A stretch of DNA of 64,000 nt, taken from the NCBI RefSeq assembly GCF_015547515.1, contig NZ_JADMVE010000003.1, positions 1 to 64,000 on the forward strand, in the 5' to 3' direction. This stretch comes from Eubacterium sp. 1001713B170207_170306_E7. Its GTDB lineage: Bacteria > Bacillota > Clostridia > Eubacteriales > Eubacteriaceae. This document shows positions 52,766 through 61,281 of this stretch, piece by piece; the stretch's first letter is position 1, and each line of letters begins with the position of its first letter. A program made the translations under genes and the position numbers. Under the pieces are notes generated by a model that was not told the DNA's origin, did no database searches, and worked only from the letters and a program-made list of their open reading frames with translations.

Positions 52766-54506
52766 AACCATCAGACATATTATCAAATGGACCGGCGGCC
52801 GTAAAAAACGTTTATATTGGGGGTTTCTCTGGTCCTTTTTACAGAGCATCTTTACAGCAATGCCCGTTATCGGCGCTGCCTATGCGCTGGAGCTCATGCT
52901 GGAGGACCAGCGGGGAGAGATTGCTCTGACGCCGATATGGGCGCTTTGGTTTCTTATCTTTATGATTGGGATGATTTTTGGGAGGTTTCTGTTTTCATAT
53001 CTTAAGGCGACTTTTCAGGAAAGCATCGCTTATGAAAAAACCGCTGAGGAACGTATCCGGATCGGTGATATTCTAAAAAGAGTTTCCCTTGGCTTTTTTG
53101 ACCGCAATAATACAGGAGAGCTTGCCGGGGCGGTGACCACGGACCTGTCAGTTTTAGAGATGTATGCCATGAAGATGACCGATGTGGTAGTGGGTGGCTA
53201 CATCAGCGCGCTGGCCATTATTCTCTGCCTGGCTTTTTATTCCTGGCAAATCGCCCTGATTGCAGTGGCTGGTATTCTGGGCTCTGCCTTTTTCCTGAGA
53301 ATGCTGAGCCGCAGGAGCCGGGTAAACGCGGCTGTGCACCAGGAGGCCCAGAATGATCTCATCGCGGCAACGCTGGAGTACATAAGAGGTCTGGCAGTGG
53401 TAAAGGCCTATGGTCAGGAAGGCGTTTCGACAGAGGGAATGAAACGGGCCTGTGGGGAACACCGGCGCATCAATGTGAAGATTGAGTTGGACTACATTCC
53501 CTGCAACTGCCTTCATCAGTTTTGTTTGAAACTTGCGTCGGTGGCAGTGGCAGCAGCGGCAGCTGTTTTTACCGCAGAGGGCGCCATGACTGTACCAGTC
53601 TTTTTGATGTTTGCGGTCTTCTCTTTTATGATTTTTACGCATGTCGAGCAAATTAATAATGCGGCTCATACCATGGAGCTGATCGAGTCGACCTTTGAAA
53701 AGCTGGACAAAATTGAGAAGGCAAAATTCATCGATGAAAACGGGAGGGATATAAAGCCGGATAATTTTAATATCGCCTTTAAAAATGTGAGCTTTGGTTA
53801 TGACAGCCGCCCGGTTCTGGAAAATGTGAGCTTTGCTATTCCCGAAAAAACAACCACGGCCATTGTGGGACCCTCCGGCAGCGGCAAAACCACGGTATGC
53901 AGCCTGCTGGCCCGTTTTTACGATGTGGACAGCGGGGCTGTTACCATCGGGAGCACGGATATCCGGGAGCTGACCTGTGACAGCCTGCTCTCAAACATCG
54001 GCATGGTGTTCCAGAACGTTTACCTGTTTCACGATACCATTTTAAATAACATCCGTTTTGGCAACCCCGGAGCAGATATGGAGGCAGTCATAAAGGCCGC
54101 GAAGGAGGCCCGGTGCCATGAATTTATCACGGCAATGCCCGATGGCTACAATACACTGGTGGGTGAGGGCGGCTCGTCGCTGTCCGGCGGCGAAAAGCAG
54201 AGAATATCCATTGCCCGGGCCATTTTGAAGGACGCGCCGATCGTAATCCTGGACGAGGCCACTGCCAGCGTTGACCCGGAAAATGAGCACTTTATACAGG
54301 AAGCAATCTCATCCCTGACGAATGGAAAGACCATCATCGTTATCGCCCACCGTCTGGCAACCATTGAACGCGCTGACCAGATACTCGTTGTGGATAACGG
54401 AAGGATCGCCCAGCGCGGAACCCACGCGCAGCTTATCCAGGAAAAGGGAATTTACAGGCAGTTTGTCGATATTCGGGAAGCGGCCGAGGGCTGGAGGATC
54501 GCCTGA
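52758..54506 (+). CDS. ABC transporter, YbtQ/IrtB-like half-transporter
   Basis: A 582-residue partner of the previous gene. Membrane domain, then Walker A GPSGSGKTT, signature SLSGGEKQR and Walker B IVILDEATASVDPENE. Both subunits have intact catalytic residues, unlike the asymmetric exporter pair at 43255-46904. Ribosome-binding site AAAGGAGG lies inside the previous gene. Ends the operon before the terminator at 54669. Confidence 0.85.
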   Translation: MFKTIRHIIKWTGGRKKRLYWGFLWSFLQSIFTAMPVIGAAYALELMLEDQRGEIALTPIWALWFLIFMIGMIFGRFLFSYLKATFQESIAYEKTAEERIRIGDILKRVSLGFFDRNNTGELAGAVTTDLSVLEMYAMKMTDVVVGGYISALAIILCLAFYSWQIALIAVAGILGSAFFLRMLSRRSRVNAAVHQEAQNDLIAATLEYIRGLAVVKAYGQEGVSTEGMKRACGEHRRINVKIELDYIPCNCLHQFCLKLASVAVAAAAAVFTAEGAMTVPVFLMFAVFSFMIFTHVEQINNAAHTMELIESTFEKLDKIEKAKFIDENGRDIKPDNFNIAFKNVSFGYDSRPVLENVSFAIPEKTTTAIVGPSGSGKTTVCSLLARFYDVDSGAVTIGSTDIRELTCDSLLSNIGMVFQNVYLFHDTILNNIRFGNPGADMEAVIKAAKEARCHEFITAMPDGYNTLVGEGGSSLSGGEKQRISIARAILKDAPIVILDEATASVDPENEHFIQEAISSLTNGKTIIVIAHRLATIERADQILVVDNGRIAQRGTHAQLIQEKGIYRQFVDIREAAEGWRIA

Positions 54507-54668
54507 ATAAAAGCCGCAGTCTTAAAGATGGCTTAAGGGCAGCCACCACTTCACATAACCGTCACATTGCCGGTTTATACTATAGTTAAGTTAAGAAATT
54601 AACTTACTAATCTCTAACGGGCTGTATGAGATTAAAACAAAAACTTTTTCATTTCTTTTCCTTTTTAT

Positions 54669-54708
54669 AAAAACCCCTTCATGGAGTAATGGACATGAAG
54701 GGGTTTTT
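54669..54708. terminator. Strong bidirectional terminator
   Basis: aaaaaccccttcatg (54669-54683) and catgaaggggttttt (54694-54708) form a perfect 15-bp stem with A/T-rich flanks, between convergent operons. A smaller stem, taagttaa-gaaa-ttaactta (54587-54606), lies upstream and has no assigned role. Confidence 0.93.
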
Positions 54709-54717
54709 ATTTTGTAT

Positions 54718-56298
54718 TCAGTTCAGATACTTTTGCCATTTTGAGGAGACAAAGCTGGTGAGCGCTTTCAGAATAAGGTTGCTCACAAGAATGATCAAAG
54801 AGACAAAAGCAGCACATTCAAAGAGCCGCTGTCCCTCAAAGACAGGGATCATCAATGCCAGAGGCATATTGTCAACCGTGCTCAGGAACGAAATGGCAGA
54901 GATGGTGATCATACCGTTGATAAAATAATAAGTAAACATCTCAAGCAGTGTGCTGAAGGTGGAAGGCAGCAGCACATCCCGGATCATCCGGTGCTTTGGA
55001 ATATTCAGTGTCATGGCGATATCCTCAAAATTTGGATTCAGCTTGAGCAGAGCGTTGTGCGCCATGAGATAGGGCGAGGAGAAGAAGTGAATGGTGTTGA
55101 CAAGGACAAGGATCATGAGTGTCCCGTAAAGGATACTGCCGCTGAAAAGTGTGACATATCCAAGGCCGAGCACAATACCAGGTACAGCGACTGTTACCAG
55201 GGAGATAAGATGCAGGCATCTTGAGGTAAAGGTCTGTTTTCCTCTGGAGGTAAAATAGGCCACAATAAAGGCAATGGCAGTCCCGACAAGCGCTGTGAGC
55301 AGGGACATGACAATGGCGTTGAAAAAGTATTCGCCTGCGCCCAGCTGAAGCGTCTGTAAAATACTGTCAAAGGAAAGGGACAGATCAACCGGATATTTTT
55401 TAACAATAGATAAAAAGACAAAAGCGATGATCGGCAGGTTAAATAAAACTGCGGTCAGAATACAAAATCCGGCGGCGCAGCGGTCGCGCACTGGTGAAGC
55501 CTTGATCTTAAGCCTGACACTGTTGGTACCGCTCTGGCTGTCCCGGCTGAAAAAGTCGATGATAAAAGCCAGAATGGCCGGTAGAAGCAGGATAATCCCT
55601 ACCACAGCGCCGTTGGAAAAATTGAGCAGGCCCAGAACCTCGCGGTACATATAGGTCGAAAGCACACGGTACTTGCCGCCAACTGCCAGTGGGACGCCAT
55701 AGTCGGTAAAAATCATGGTAAATACAGCAAAAAAGGCAGAGATTAACGGCTTTTTGAGGTAAACCAGAGTGAGGTCTGTGAATTGGCGAAGCTTGGAAAC
55801 GCCCATGACCTGCGCTGCTTCGTACAAGGCGCCATCCTCATATTTAAAGACATCCATAAGCATCAGAAAGGCAATGGGAAAGGTGTAGAGCACCGAGCCG
55901 ATTACAATGCCGGAGAAGCCGTAAAGGTTAAAGCTGGTGTGCAGCAGGTTTGTAATGATCCCCTTTGCGCCAAAGAGAATGACCAGCCCCATACCGTGCG
56001 AAATGGAGGGAATGAGCATTGGCAGGGTCAAGGCCGGGATCAGGATGGTTTTAAAGGGCATGGCGGTTTTCGCCACACACCAGGAGAGCGCAAGAGCCAG
56101 CAGGATCGAGATGAGCGTCGCGGTGGCAGTCACCAGAACAGACCGCAGGATAACCTCCCCAAAAACCGGCGTGAACAGCAGGTTTTGAATACTTTCTATG
56201 GTGATGGTGGCAAACATATTAAACAGGGGAAGGATCAGGGTAACGAAAAAGAACACGACGAATAGAAGCCTCAGCGATTTAGATTTTACCCATTTCAT
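54718..56298 (-). CDS. ABC importer permease, Fbp/Pot type, two fused modules
   Basis: A 526-residue inner-membrane permease with about twelve helices and two binding-protein-dependent transport modules. The cytoplasmic EAA loops are seen as YEAAQVMGVSKLRQF and FEDIAMTLNIPKHRMIRD. This double-module layout is typical of FbpB/AfuB (ferric iron) and also of some phosphonate or thiamine-type carriers. AAAGGAGGAGC ribosome-binding site. Last gene of an operon with ATPase and binding protein, driven from a sigma-54 promoter. Confidence 0.88.
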   Translation of the reverse strand: MKWVKSKSLRLLFVVFFFVTLILPLFNMFATITIESIQNLLFTPVFGEVILRSVLVTATATLISILLALALSWCVAKTAMPFKTILIPALTLPMLIPSISHGMGLVILFGAKGIITNLLHTSFNLYGFSGIVIGSVLYTFPIAFLMLMDVFKYEDGALYEAAQVMGVSKLRQFTDLTLVYLKKPLISAFFAVFTMIFTDYGVPLAVGGKYRVLSTYMYREVLGLLNFSNGAVVGIILLLPAILAFIIDFFSRDSQSGTNSVRLKIKASPVRDRCAAGFCILTAVLFNLPIIAFVFLSIVKKYPVDLSLSFDSILQTLQLGAGEYFFNAIVMSLLTALVGTAIAFIVAYFTSRGKQTFTSRCLHLISLVTVAVPGIVLGLGYVTLFSGSILYGTLMILVLVNTIHFFSSPYLMAHNALLKLNPNFEDIAMTLNIPKHRMIRDVLLPSTFSTLLEMFTYYFINGMITISAISFLSTVDNMPLALMIPVFEGQRLFECAAFVSLIILVSNLILKALTSFVSSKWQKYLN

Positions 56299-56311
56299 GG
56301 CAGCTCCTCCT

Positions 56312-57076
56312 TTATTTTCCTGTGAAACGCCGGAACGCGGCCAGCTTTTCCATCAGGTGAAAGACGACAAATTCTTCAATATAAGCGTTGCCGGGGTGAT
56401 GGTAAATGTTAAAAGGCGTATCCAGCTGCTCGATGGTCCCATTACTCATAACCATAATGCGGTTCGACATGGAGAAGGCCTCCTCCTGGTCATGGGTGAT
56501 ATAGATCATCGTCACACCAAACTCTCGCTGGATGCGCTCCAGCTCAAAACGAAGTGTCAAACGGGTAGAGGCGTCGAGAGCGGACATCGGTTCATCAAAT
56601 AAAATAATATCTGGATTTAACGCGAGGGTGCGCGCGATGGCCACACGCTGCTGCTGACCGCCAGAAAGCTTGCTGGGCCTTTTATCCAGATGGTCGGACA
56701 GACCGATGCTGTCAATGGCAGCGCGGGCGCGTTCAAGGGCTTCCTTTTTGGGAAACTTGTTGATTTTAAGGGGATAGGCCACATTTTCCAGAACAGTCAT
56801 GTTTGGAAATAGGGCATAATTCTGAAAAACAATGCCCATGCCCCGTTTGTCAGCGCTTAAATGTGAGATATCCACGCCGTCTTTTATAATGCAGCCCTCA
56901 TCCTGGTCGGTAATGCCGATCAGAATCCGAAGCAGCGTTGTTTTACCGCAGCCCGAGGGGCCCAGGATGGACAGAAACTCGCCTGAGTAAACCTCAAAGC
57001 TGATATTATTCAGGATTGTCTTGCCGTTGTAGGACTTGTGTATATTTTTAAGGGTAAGTTTAACCGTTTGGTTCAT
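56312..57076 (-). CDS. ABC importer ATPase, Fbp/Pot type
   Basis: A 254-residue ATPase: Walker A GPSGCGKTT, Q-loop FQNYALFPNM, signature KLSGGQQQR, Walker B IILFDEPMSALD, switch His ITHDQEEAF. It lacks the long C-terminal regulatory domain seen in FbpC/PotA of ~350 residues. GGAGGTACTGAC precedes the ATG, one base from the binding-protein stop. Middle gene of the sigma-54-driven operon. Confidence 0.9.
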   Translation of the reverse strand: MNQTVKLTLKNIHKSYNGKTILNNISFEVYSGEFLSILGPSGCGKTTLLRILIGITDQDEGCIIKDGVDISHLSADKRGMGIVFQNYALFPNMTVLENVAYPLKINKFPKKEALERARAAIDSIGLSDHLDKRPSKLSGGQQQRVAIARTLALNPDIILFDEPMSALDASTRLTLRFELERIQREFGVTMIYITHDQEEAFSMSNRIMVMSNGTIEQLDTPFNIYHHPGNAYIEEFVVFHLMEKLAAFRRFTGK

Positions 57077-57077
57077 G

Positions 57078-58067
57078 TCAGTACCTCCAGCGTTTTAACA
57101 GATTTTCTTTGTGTTTGATGTCATTGATGTCCGTCATGTCACCGTAGACAATGTTTTGCGGGTAATTGGGGATCGTGATGGTCTGGTTTTTGAAGATGGG
57201 TTCAGGGGAGAAAAGCTCCTTGTCTCTGTAAATAAAATGGTTATACAGATAGCTGAATACTGCCGCCACATCTTCCGGGTGATCCCGGTCCTTCAGCATG
57301 GCAAAGGATGAGGTGTTGTAGGGGGAGCCCTCGTCAAAATAGATGATTTTAAAGGGCATACCGTTGTTGATCTCCTGGACAACGGTAAAGGTAAGGCCCA
57401 AGCCAATAGCAGCTTCCCCCTGGATCAGCAGGTTGACCGGCCCGGAGCCGGAGGCAGTAAAGAAAATAACGTTTTCGACCAGCTTATCGAGATAGTCGAA
57501 GGCCTCGTCCTCGCCCATAAAGTTTACCATGTTTTCAAGAAAGAGGTAACCGGTGCCTGTGGATTTGGGATCAGGCATGACGATCAGGTTTTTATACTCG
57601 GGCTTGAGCAGGTCCTCATAACAGGTGGGCTCAGGCAGTCCTTTCTCGGCAAGAAGTGCCTCGCTGACGACAATACAGCCGCCGTAGCGTTCCCAAATAG
57701 CATATTCCCGGCCCGGTATTTTAAACTCGTCCAGATACTGGCTGTCATCATATCCAGCCAGAGGCTCGAGATAGTTCTTAAGGCTTTCGGAATAAGCTGT
57801 ATCCAGTCCAATGATGATATCGCCTTCCGATTTCGTACCCTCGGCTTTGAGCTTTGAGGCGACTTTGCCAGTGGACAGGCTCTGGACATTGACAGTGATA
57901 TGGGGGAGGTCCTTTTGAAGCTGTTCAATCATGTCCTGGTTTCTGAAGGACTCAAGACAAGAATAGATAACCACGCGGTGGCTGTCTCTTTTGGCACAGC
58001 TGCAGAGATTAAAGATAAGGACAGCGGCACTGAGTAAAAGAATGATGGCAGATGATTTTTGTTTCAT
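57078..58067 (-). CDS. Substrate-binding lipoprotein of an Fbp-type ABC importer
   Basis: A 329-residue binding protein with a lipoprotein signal ending LCSC (Cys about residue 23). It then matches the FbpA/AfuA class: VVIYSCLESFRNQDMI start, DIIIGLDTAYSESL, PKSTGTGYLFLENM. The twin tyrosines used for Fe(III) in FbpA are not apparent (GSPYNTSS in that region), so a non-iron ligand such as an organic amine or phosphonate is possible. The frame extends upstream, but ATG 58067 follows GGAGG and gives a proper signal peptide. Confidence 0.85.
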   Translation of the reverse strand: MKQKSSAIILLLSAAVLIFNLCSCAKRDSHRVVIYSCLESFRNQDMIEQLQKDLPHITVNVQSLSTGKVASKLKAEGTKSEGDIIIGLDTAYSESLKNYLEPLAGYDDSQYLDEFKIPGREYAIWERYGGCIVVSEALLAEKGLPEPTCYEDLLKPEYKNLIVMPDPKSTGTGYLFLENMVNFMGEDEAFDYLDKLVENVIFFTASGSGPVNLLIQGEAAIGLGLTFTVVQEINNGMPFKIIYFDEGSPYNTSSFAMLKDRDHPEDVAAVFSYLYNHFIYRDKELFSPEPIFKNQTITIPNYPQNIVYGDMTDINDIKHKENLLKRWRY

Positions 58068-58097
58068 ATGAAGAACCTCCTTTTTATTATTTATATA

Positions 58098-58113
58098 TGC
58101 AATATTAATGCCA
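58098..58113 (-). promoter_or_regulatory. Sigma-54 promoter of the ABC importer operon
   Basis: On the minus strand TGGCATTAATATTGCA: -24 element TGGCA and -12 element TTGCA with the required spacing (GG and GC separated by 10 bp). The inferred start near 58087 is about 20 nt before the binding-protein ATG. The adjacent divergent gene encodes a sigma-54 activator. Confidence 0.82.
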
Positions 58114-58240
58114 CAAGTCGAAATAATCAAGAAAAACGCTGTATTATTTTTAAATTTACGAAAAATAGAATAATAAGGCTGTTTATATTGTTTTAAAGGG
58201 GGGATTCTCTTAGAAAATAATTTTTACTTGAAAAAATTTG

Positions 58241-58254
58241 TTTCAAATTTGAAA
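58241..58254. promoter_or_regulatory. Palindrome, candidate enhancer site of the sigma-54 activator
   Basis: TTTCAAATTTGAAA, a perfect 14-bp palindrome, about 160 bp upstream of the importer's sigma-54 start and just before the activator's own promoter. A partner, TCAAATTAGAAA (11 of 12 identical to TCAAATTTGAAA), lies at 62748-62759, at a matching distance from the other sigma-54 promoter. Confidence 0.6.
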
Positions 58255-58261
58255 AGGGCAG

Positions 58262-58290
58262 TTCAAATCTGACTCGAAATCGGTTATAAT
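58262..58290 (+). promoter_or_regulatory. Promoter of the sigma-54 activator gene
   Basis: TTCAAA (58262-58267), 17-bp spacer, TATAAT (58285-58290). The start is expected near 58297, about 72 nt before the ATG. The palindrome at 58241-58254 ends 8 bp upstream of the -35 box, so autoregulation is plausible. Confidence 0.7.
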
Positions 58291-58368
58291 AGGCAGAGAA
58301 AACGATTGTAATTTTGAAGTTAGTTGTAATAATTAACAAATTACAAAAAAGTGCGAATGGGGAGAATA

Positions 58369-59754
58369 ATGACAGAATTAGGTTATAGCAAAGAATATCA
58401 GTCTTATTTAGACAGTCTGACAAAGGAAACGCTGCTTAAAATTTTGGAGAATGCTTACACAGAGGTTTTTGTGACAGATGCCGATGACCAGTACGTCTAC
58501 ACTAATCCGGCCTGTATGCGTCACTATGGCTTGACGCCGGAGCAGATGAAGAACATGAACCTTCAGAGTGAGCTGAGGCCTGAACGGTGGAAAATATCCC
58601 TGTCAGGCCGGGTGAAAAAGTCGAAAAAGGTCATCATTGCAGAAAACAAGTATTATGCCATGGAACAAAGCGTGGTTACCATCTCTGTTCCGATTCTCGA
58701 TGAAGATGGAAACGTGGAGATGATCGTGTCAACGACTCAGGACCCCATTAACAGCTATGATTTCAGCATTAAGAATGAGGTTAAAACCATCGTGTCAGAG
58801 GAAGAGGACTCTGGAGAGATCATCGGTTCCAGCAAAGCCATCAAGCGCTGTCTGTCTATTTTACAAAAGGTGTCCAAAACTGATATCAACGTTCTTATTT
58901 TGGGCGAATCAGGGACAGGCAAAAGCTTTTTGTCGAAATATGTTCATACCAACAGCCTGCGCAGGGACAAGCCCTTTATTTCGATCAACTGCTCGGCGAT
59001 CCCGGAGACTTTGCTGGAATCTGAGCTGTTCGGCTATGTCCCTCACGCTTTTACCGGCGCCAGTAATAAGGGGAAGGAAGGGTTGATCAAAATCGCCAAC
59101 GGCGGAACGCTTTTTCTGGATGAGATTGGGGAACTCTCCCTGCCCATGCAGGTCAAGATACTGGATGTTATCGAAAATAAGCGTTTCATTCCTGTGGGGA
59201 GCACCACCCCGGAGCATGCGGATATCCGAATCATCACCGCTACCAATAAGGATCTGTATCAGCTGGTTCAGGATAATAAATTCAGGGAGGACCTTTATTG
59301 GCGTTTGAACAGCATTAAGACGACCCTTCCGCCTCTGCGGGAGCGGCCAGAGGATATTATCTCCCTGGCAAACTATTTTTTGAACGTGTTTAATGAAAAG
59401 TATAAAACCAACAAATATTTTTCTAAAAAGGTGCCCCCGCTTCTGTGCGGGTACCATTGGCCGGGCAATATCCGTCAGCTTCGTAACCTGGTAGAAAGGC
59501 TTGTGATCCTGTCCGATGGCAAGGTTATCGAGGACTATGATTTTCAGCGTTTTACCTCAGAGGAGGAATCAGGCTCGAAGAAAATTGTAACCTCTGATTA
59601 CGAGTCAGTAATGGAGGAGGCAGAGCGCAAGCTGGTGGAAAACAGTTATCTTTTTTACAAGAGCAGCCGGAAGATGGCAGAGGCCTTAAACATCAGCCAG
59701 TCCAAGGCTTACCGTCTTATCCGCAAATATGTATATGACGAGAAGGAAGAATAG
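58369..59754 (+). CDS. Sigma-54-dependent activator (PAS, AAA+, Fis HTH)
   Basis: A 461-residue enhancer-binding protein. An N-terminal PAS domain (residues ~20-125) gives ligand or redox sensing. The AAA+ domain has Walker A GESGTGKS and Walker B GGTLFLDEIGEL, the sensor and arginine-finger region FREDLYWRLN, and the C-terminus a Fis-type HTH (SSRKMAEALNISQSKAYRLIRK). The sigma-54-contacting loop reads HAFTGA instead of GAFTGA. GGGGAG selects the ATG at 58369 over a GTG at 58351. Flanked on both sides by operons with sigma-54 promoters, its probable targets. Confidence 0.92.
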   Translation: MTELGYSKEYQSYLDSLTKETLLKILENAYTEVFVTDADDQYVYTNPACMRHYGLTPEQMKNMNLQSELRPERWKISLSGRVKKSKKVIIAENKYYAMEQSVVTISVPILDEDGNVEMIVSTTQDPINSYDFSIKNEVKTIVSEEEDSGEIIGSSKAIKRCLSILQKVSKTDINVLILGESGTGKSFLSKYVHTNSLRRDKPFISINCSAIPETLLESELFGYVPHAFTGASNKGKEGLIKIANGGTLFLDEIGELSLPMQVKILDVIENKRFIPVGSTTPEHADIRIITATNKDLYQLVQDNKFREDLYWRLNSIKTTLPPLRERPEDIISLANYFLNVFNEKYKTNKYFSKKVPPLLCGYHWPGNIRQLRNLVERLVILSDGKVIEDYDFQRFTSEEESGSKKIVTSDYESVMEEAERKLVENSYLFYKSSRKMAEALNISQSKAYRLIRKYVYDEKEE

Positions 59755-59755
59755 G

Positions 59756-59789
59756 AAAAGGAGATGCACCGTCGGATGCATCTCCTTTT
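59756..59789. terminator. Terminator between the activator gene and mttB copy 3
   Basis: aaaaggagatgca (59756-59768) pairs perfectly with tgcatctcctttt (59777-59789). A and T runs on either side allow termination of both convergent transcripts. Confidence 0.92.
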
Positions 59790-59792
59790 TGC

Positions 59793-61244
59793 TTAAAGGT
59801 CATATTTATAAGGATCAGGAAGGTATTCGTTCAGAATTTCTTTTTGTTTCTTGGTTGTCTCAGGGAGCTCGTACTCATCTACGCGGCGTTGTACTTCCTT
59901 TTTAGCACGGTCCAGGGCTGTTCCGAATTTTTCACGGTCGGCCAGCTTGTCACCCTGTTTATTAAAATACTTCGGCAGATAGTGTTCTTCACGGTAATCC
60001 TTAGGCGTTCTGCCCTTGAGATAATTGCCCCGCGGGCCGACTTTAAGCATCAGGTCGACGCCGTCCTTTTTGTCGGAGATAGCGATACCTTCGTAGAGGC
60101 GTTTTAGCATGGAGACGACCTCTTCGTCCAGCATCAGTTTTTCAAAGCTGCCGAGATTAAAGGAACCAAGAGTACCGACAGAGTGAGAAACAAAGTCTGC
60201 ATTACCCAGATAGGTGGGTAAGAGGGTCATCATGGTTTCTGCACCTGCCTGGTAGTCGACGGTAAGGGAGTCAGAAAGTCCGCCACCAGCACCCACCGGT
60301 ACGCCATAGTAACGGGCCATGGCGATCCCGGCAAAACCGAGGAGGGTATTTTCAGGGCTGCCGATTGCCAGCTTGACCTCACGCATATCGGTCGGTGAGC
60401 TTAAAGTACGGTAAATGGTCGGTGTTCCAGGCTTTACAAGCTGTGTAAAGACCATGGCTGCCAGCAATGTCGCATTATCCTGCACAACGGTTCCCATAAT
60501 GCTTGGCGGAGAGGTCAGATTGGTCATGGAACAAACCGTGAACTGTACAATCTGATCCTCATCCAGCATCGCCAGCATATTTTCCAGAACCTCACTGCCG
60601 ACAGAGAGGGGAGAAATACAGCAGTGGTCGGTCAGAATAATATTTTTATCCCAGACATCATAAAACTTTTTAATGAGCTGTATTGAATCACGGGTACCCT
60701 GGCGGATACTTTTACCCCGAGTATGGTTACTGTTGACAATGGTTCCGTAAACAGGCTTGGTGTTGTATTTTAGCAACAGAGCCTGCTGAGGGTTAAAAAG
60801 ATTTTCGGAGCTTCGGTCGAGATCCGCAGTATCAGAGGATACGATACGGGTCACGTCGATGATATCGCTGGATTCAATGAGTTTGTAAAATTTGATGACG
60901 TCCTCAAGAGTGGAGTCACGGATTGTATCATCCTCGTGAACCAGCTGCGGAGGACCGCCGGCAGTGGTGATAACCGGTGCACCGTCCACAGAAATGGTGG
61001 AAAAGCCCGCACGGCCATGAAGCTCAAAGCTCTTGGGTACGGTTTGCAACGCATTATTAATGATATCTTCATCGAGATAGACAATGGAGTTTTCAACACG
61101 TGCGCCGTGTTTTTTAAAGACATCCAGCACTTCCTCATGCTTGAACTCAACACCGACTTCTTTTAAAACCCGAAGGGTACTCTCGTGGATTTTTTCAACA
61201 TCTTCCAAACTCAGAAACAGATCATAAGCATTTTTGCGTAACAT
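59793..61244 (-). CDS. MttB-superfamily methyltransferase (non-pyrrolysine), copy 3
   Basis: A 483-residue MttB-family protein without an in-frame amber codon, so of the non-Pyl type acting on quaternary amines. Landmarks: HESTLRVLKEVGVEF, TAGGPPQLVHEDD, VKPGTPTIYRTLSSPTD, SDSLTVDYQAGAE and GRTPKDYREEHYLP. It is clearly divergent from the two copies at 35752 and 39884, and lacks a neighbouring corrinoid protein, so it must share one encoded elsewhere. Second gene of an operon with an MFS carrier under a sigma-54 promoter. Confidence 0.92.
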   Translation of the reverse strand: MLRKNAYDLFLSLEDVEKIHESTLRVLKEVGVEFKHEEVLDVFKKHGARVENSIVYLDEDIINNALQTVPKSFELHGRAGFSTISVDGAPVITTAGGPPQLVHEDDTIRDSTLEDVIKFYKLIESSDIIDVTRIVSSDTADLDRSSENLFNPQQALLLKYNTKPVYGTIVNSNHTRGKSIRQGTRDSIQLIKKFYDVWDKNIILTDHCCISPLSVGSEVLENMLAMLDEDQIVQFTVCSMTNLTSPPSIMGTVVQDNATLLAAMVFTQLVKPGTPTIYRTLSSPTDMREVKLAIGSPENTLLGFAGIAMARYYGVPVGAGGGLSDSLTVDYQAGAETMMTLLPTYLGNADFVSHSVGTLGSFNLGSFEKLMLDEEVVSMLKRLYEGIAISDKKDGVDLMLKVGPRGNYLKGRTPKDYREEHYLPKYFNKQGDKLADREKFGTALDRAKKEVQRRVDEYELPETTKKQKEILNEYLPDPYKYDL

Positions 61245-61281
61245 TTTTCTACCTCACTTTTATTATAATTTTAATTGAAAG

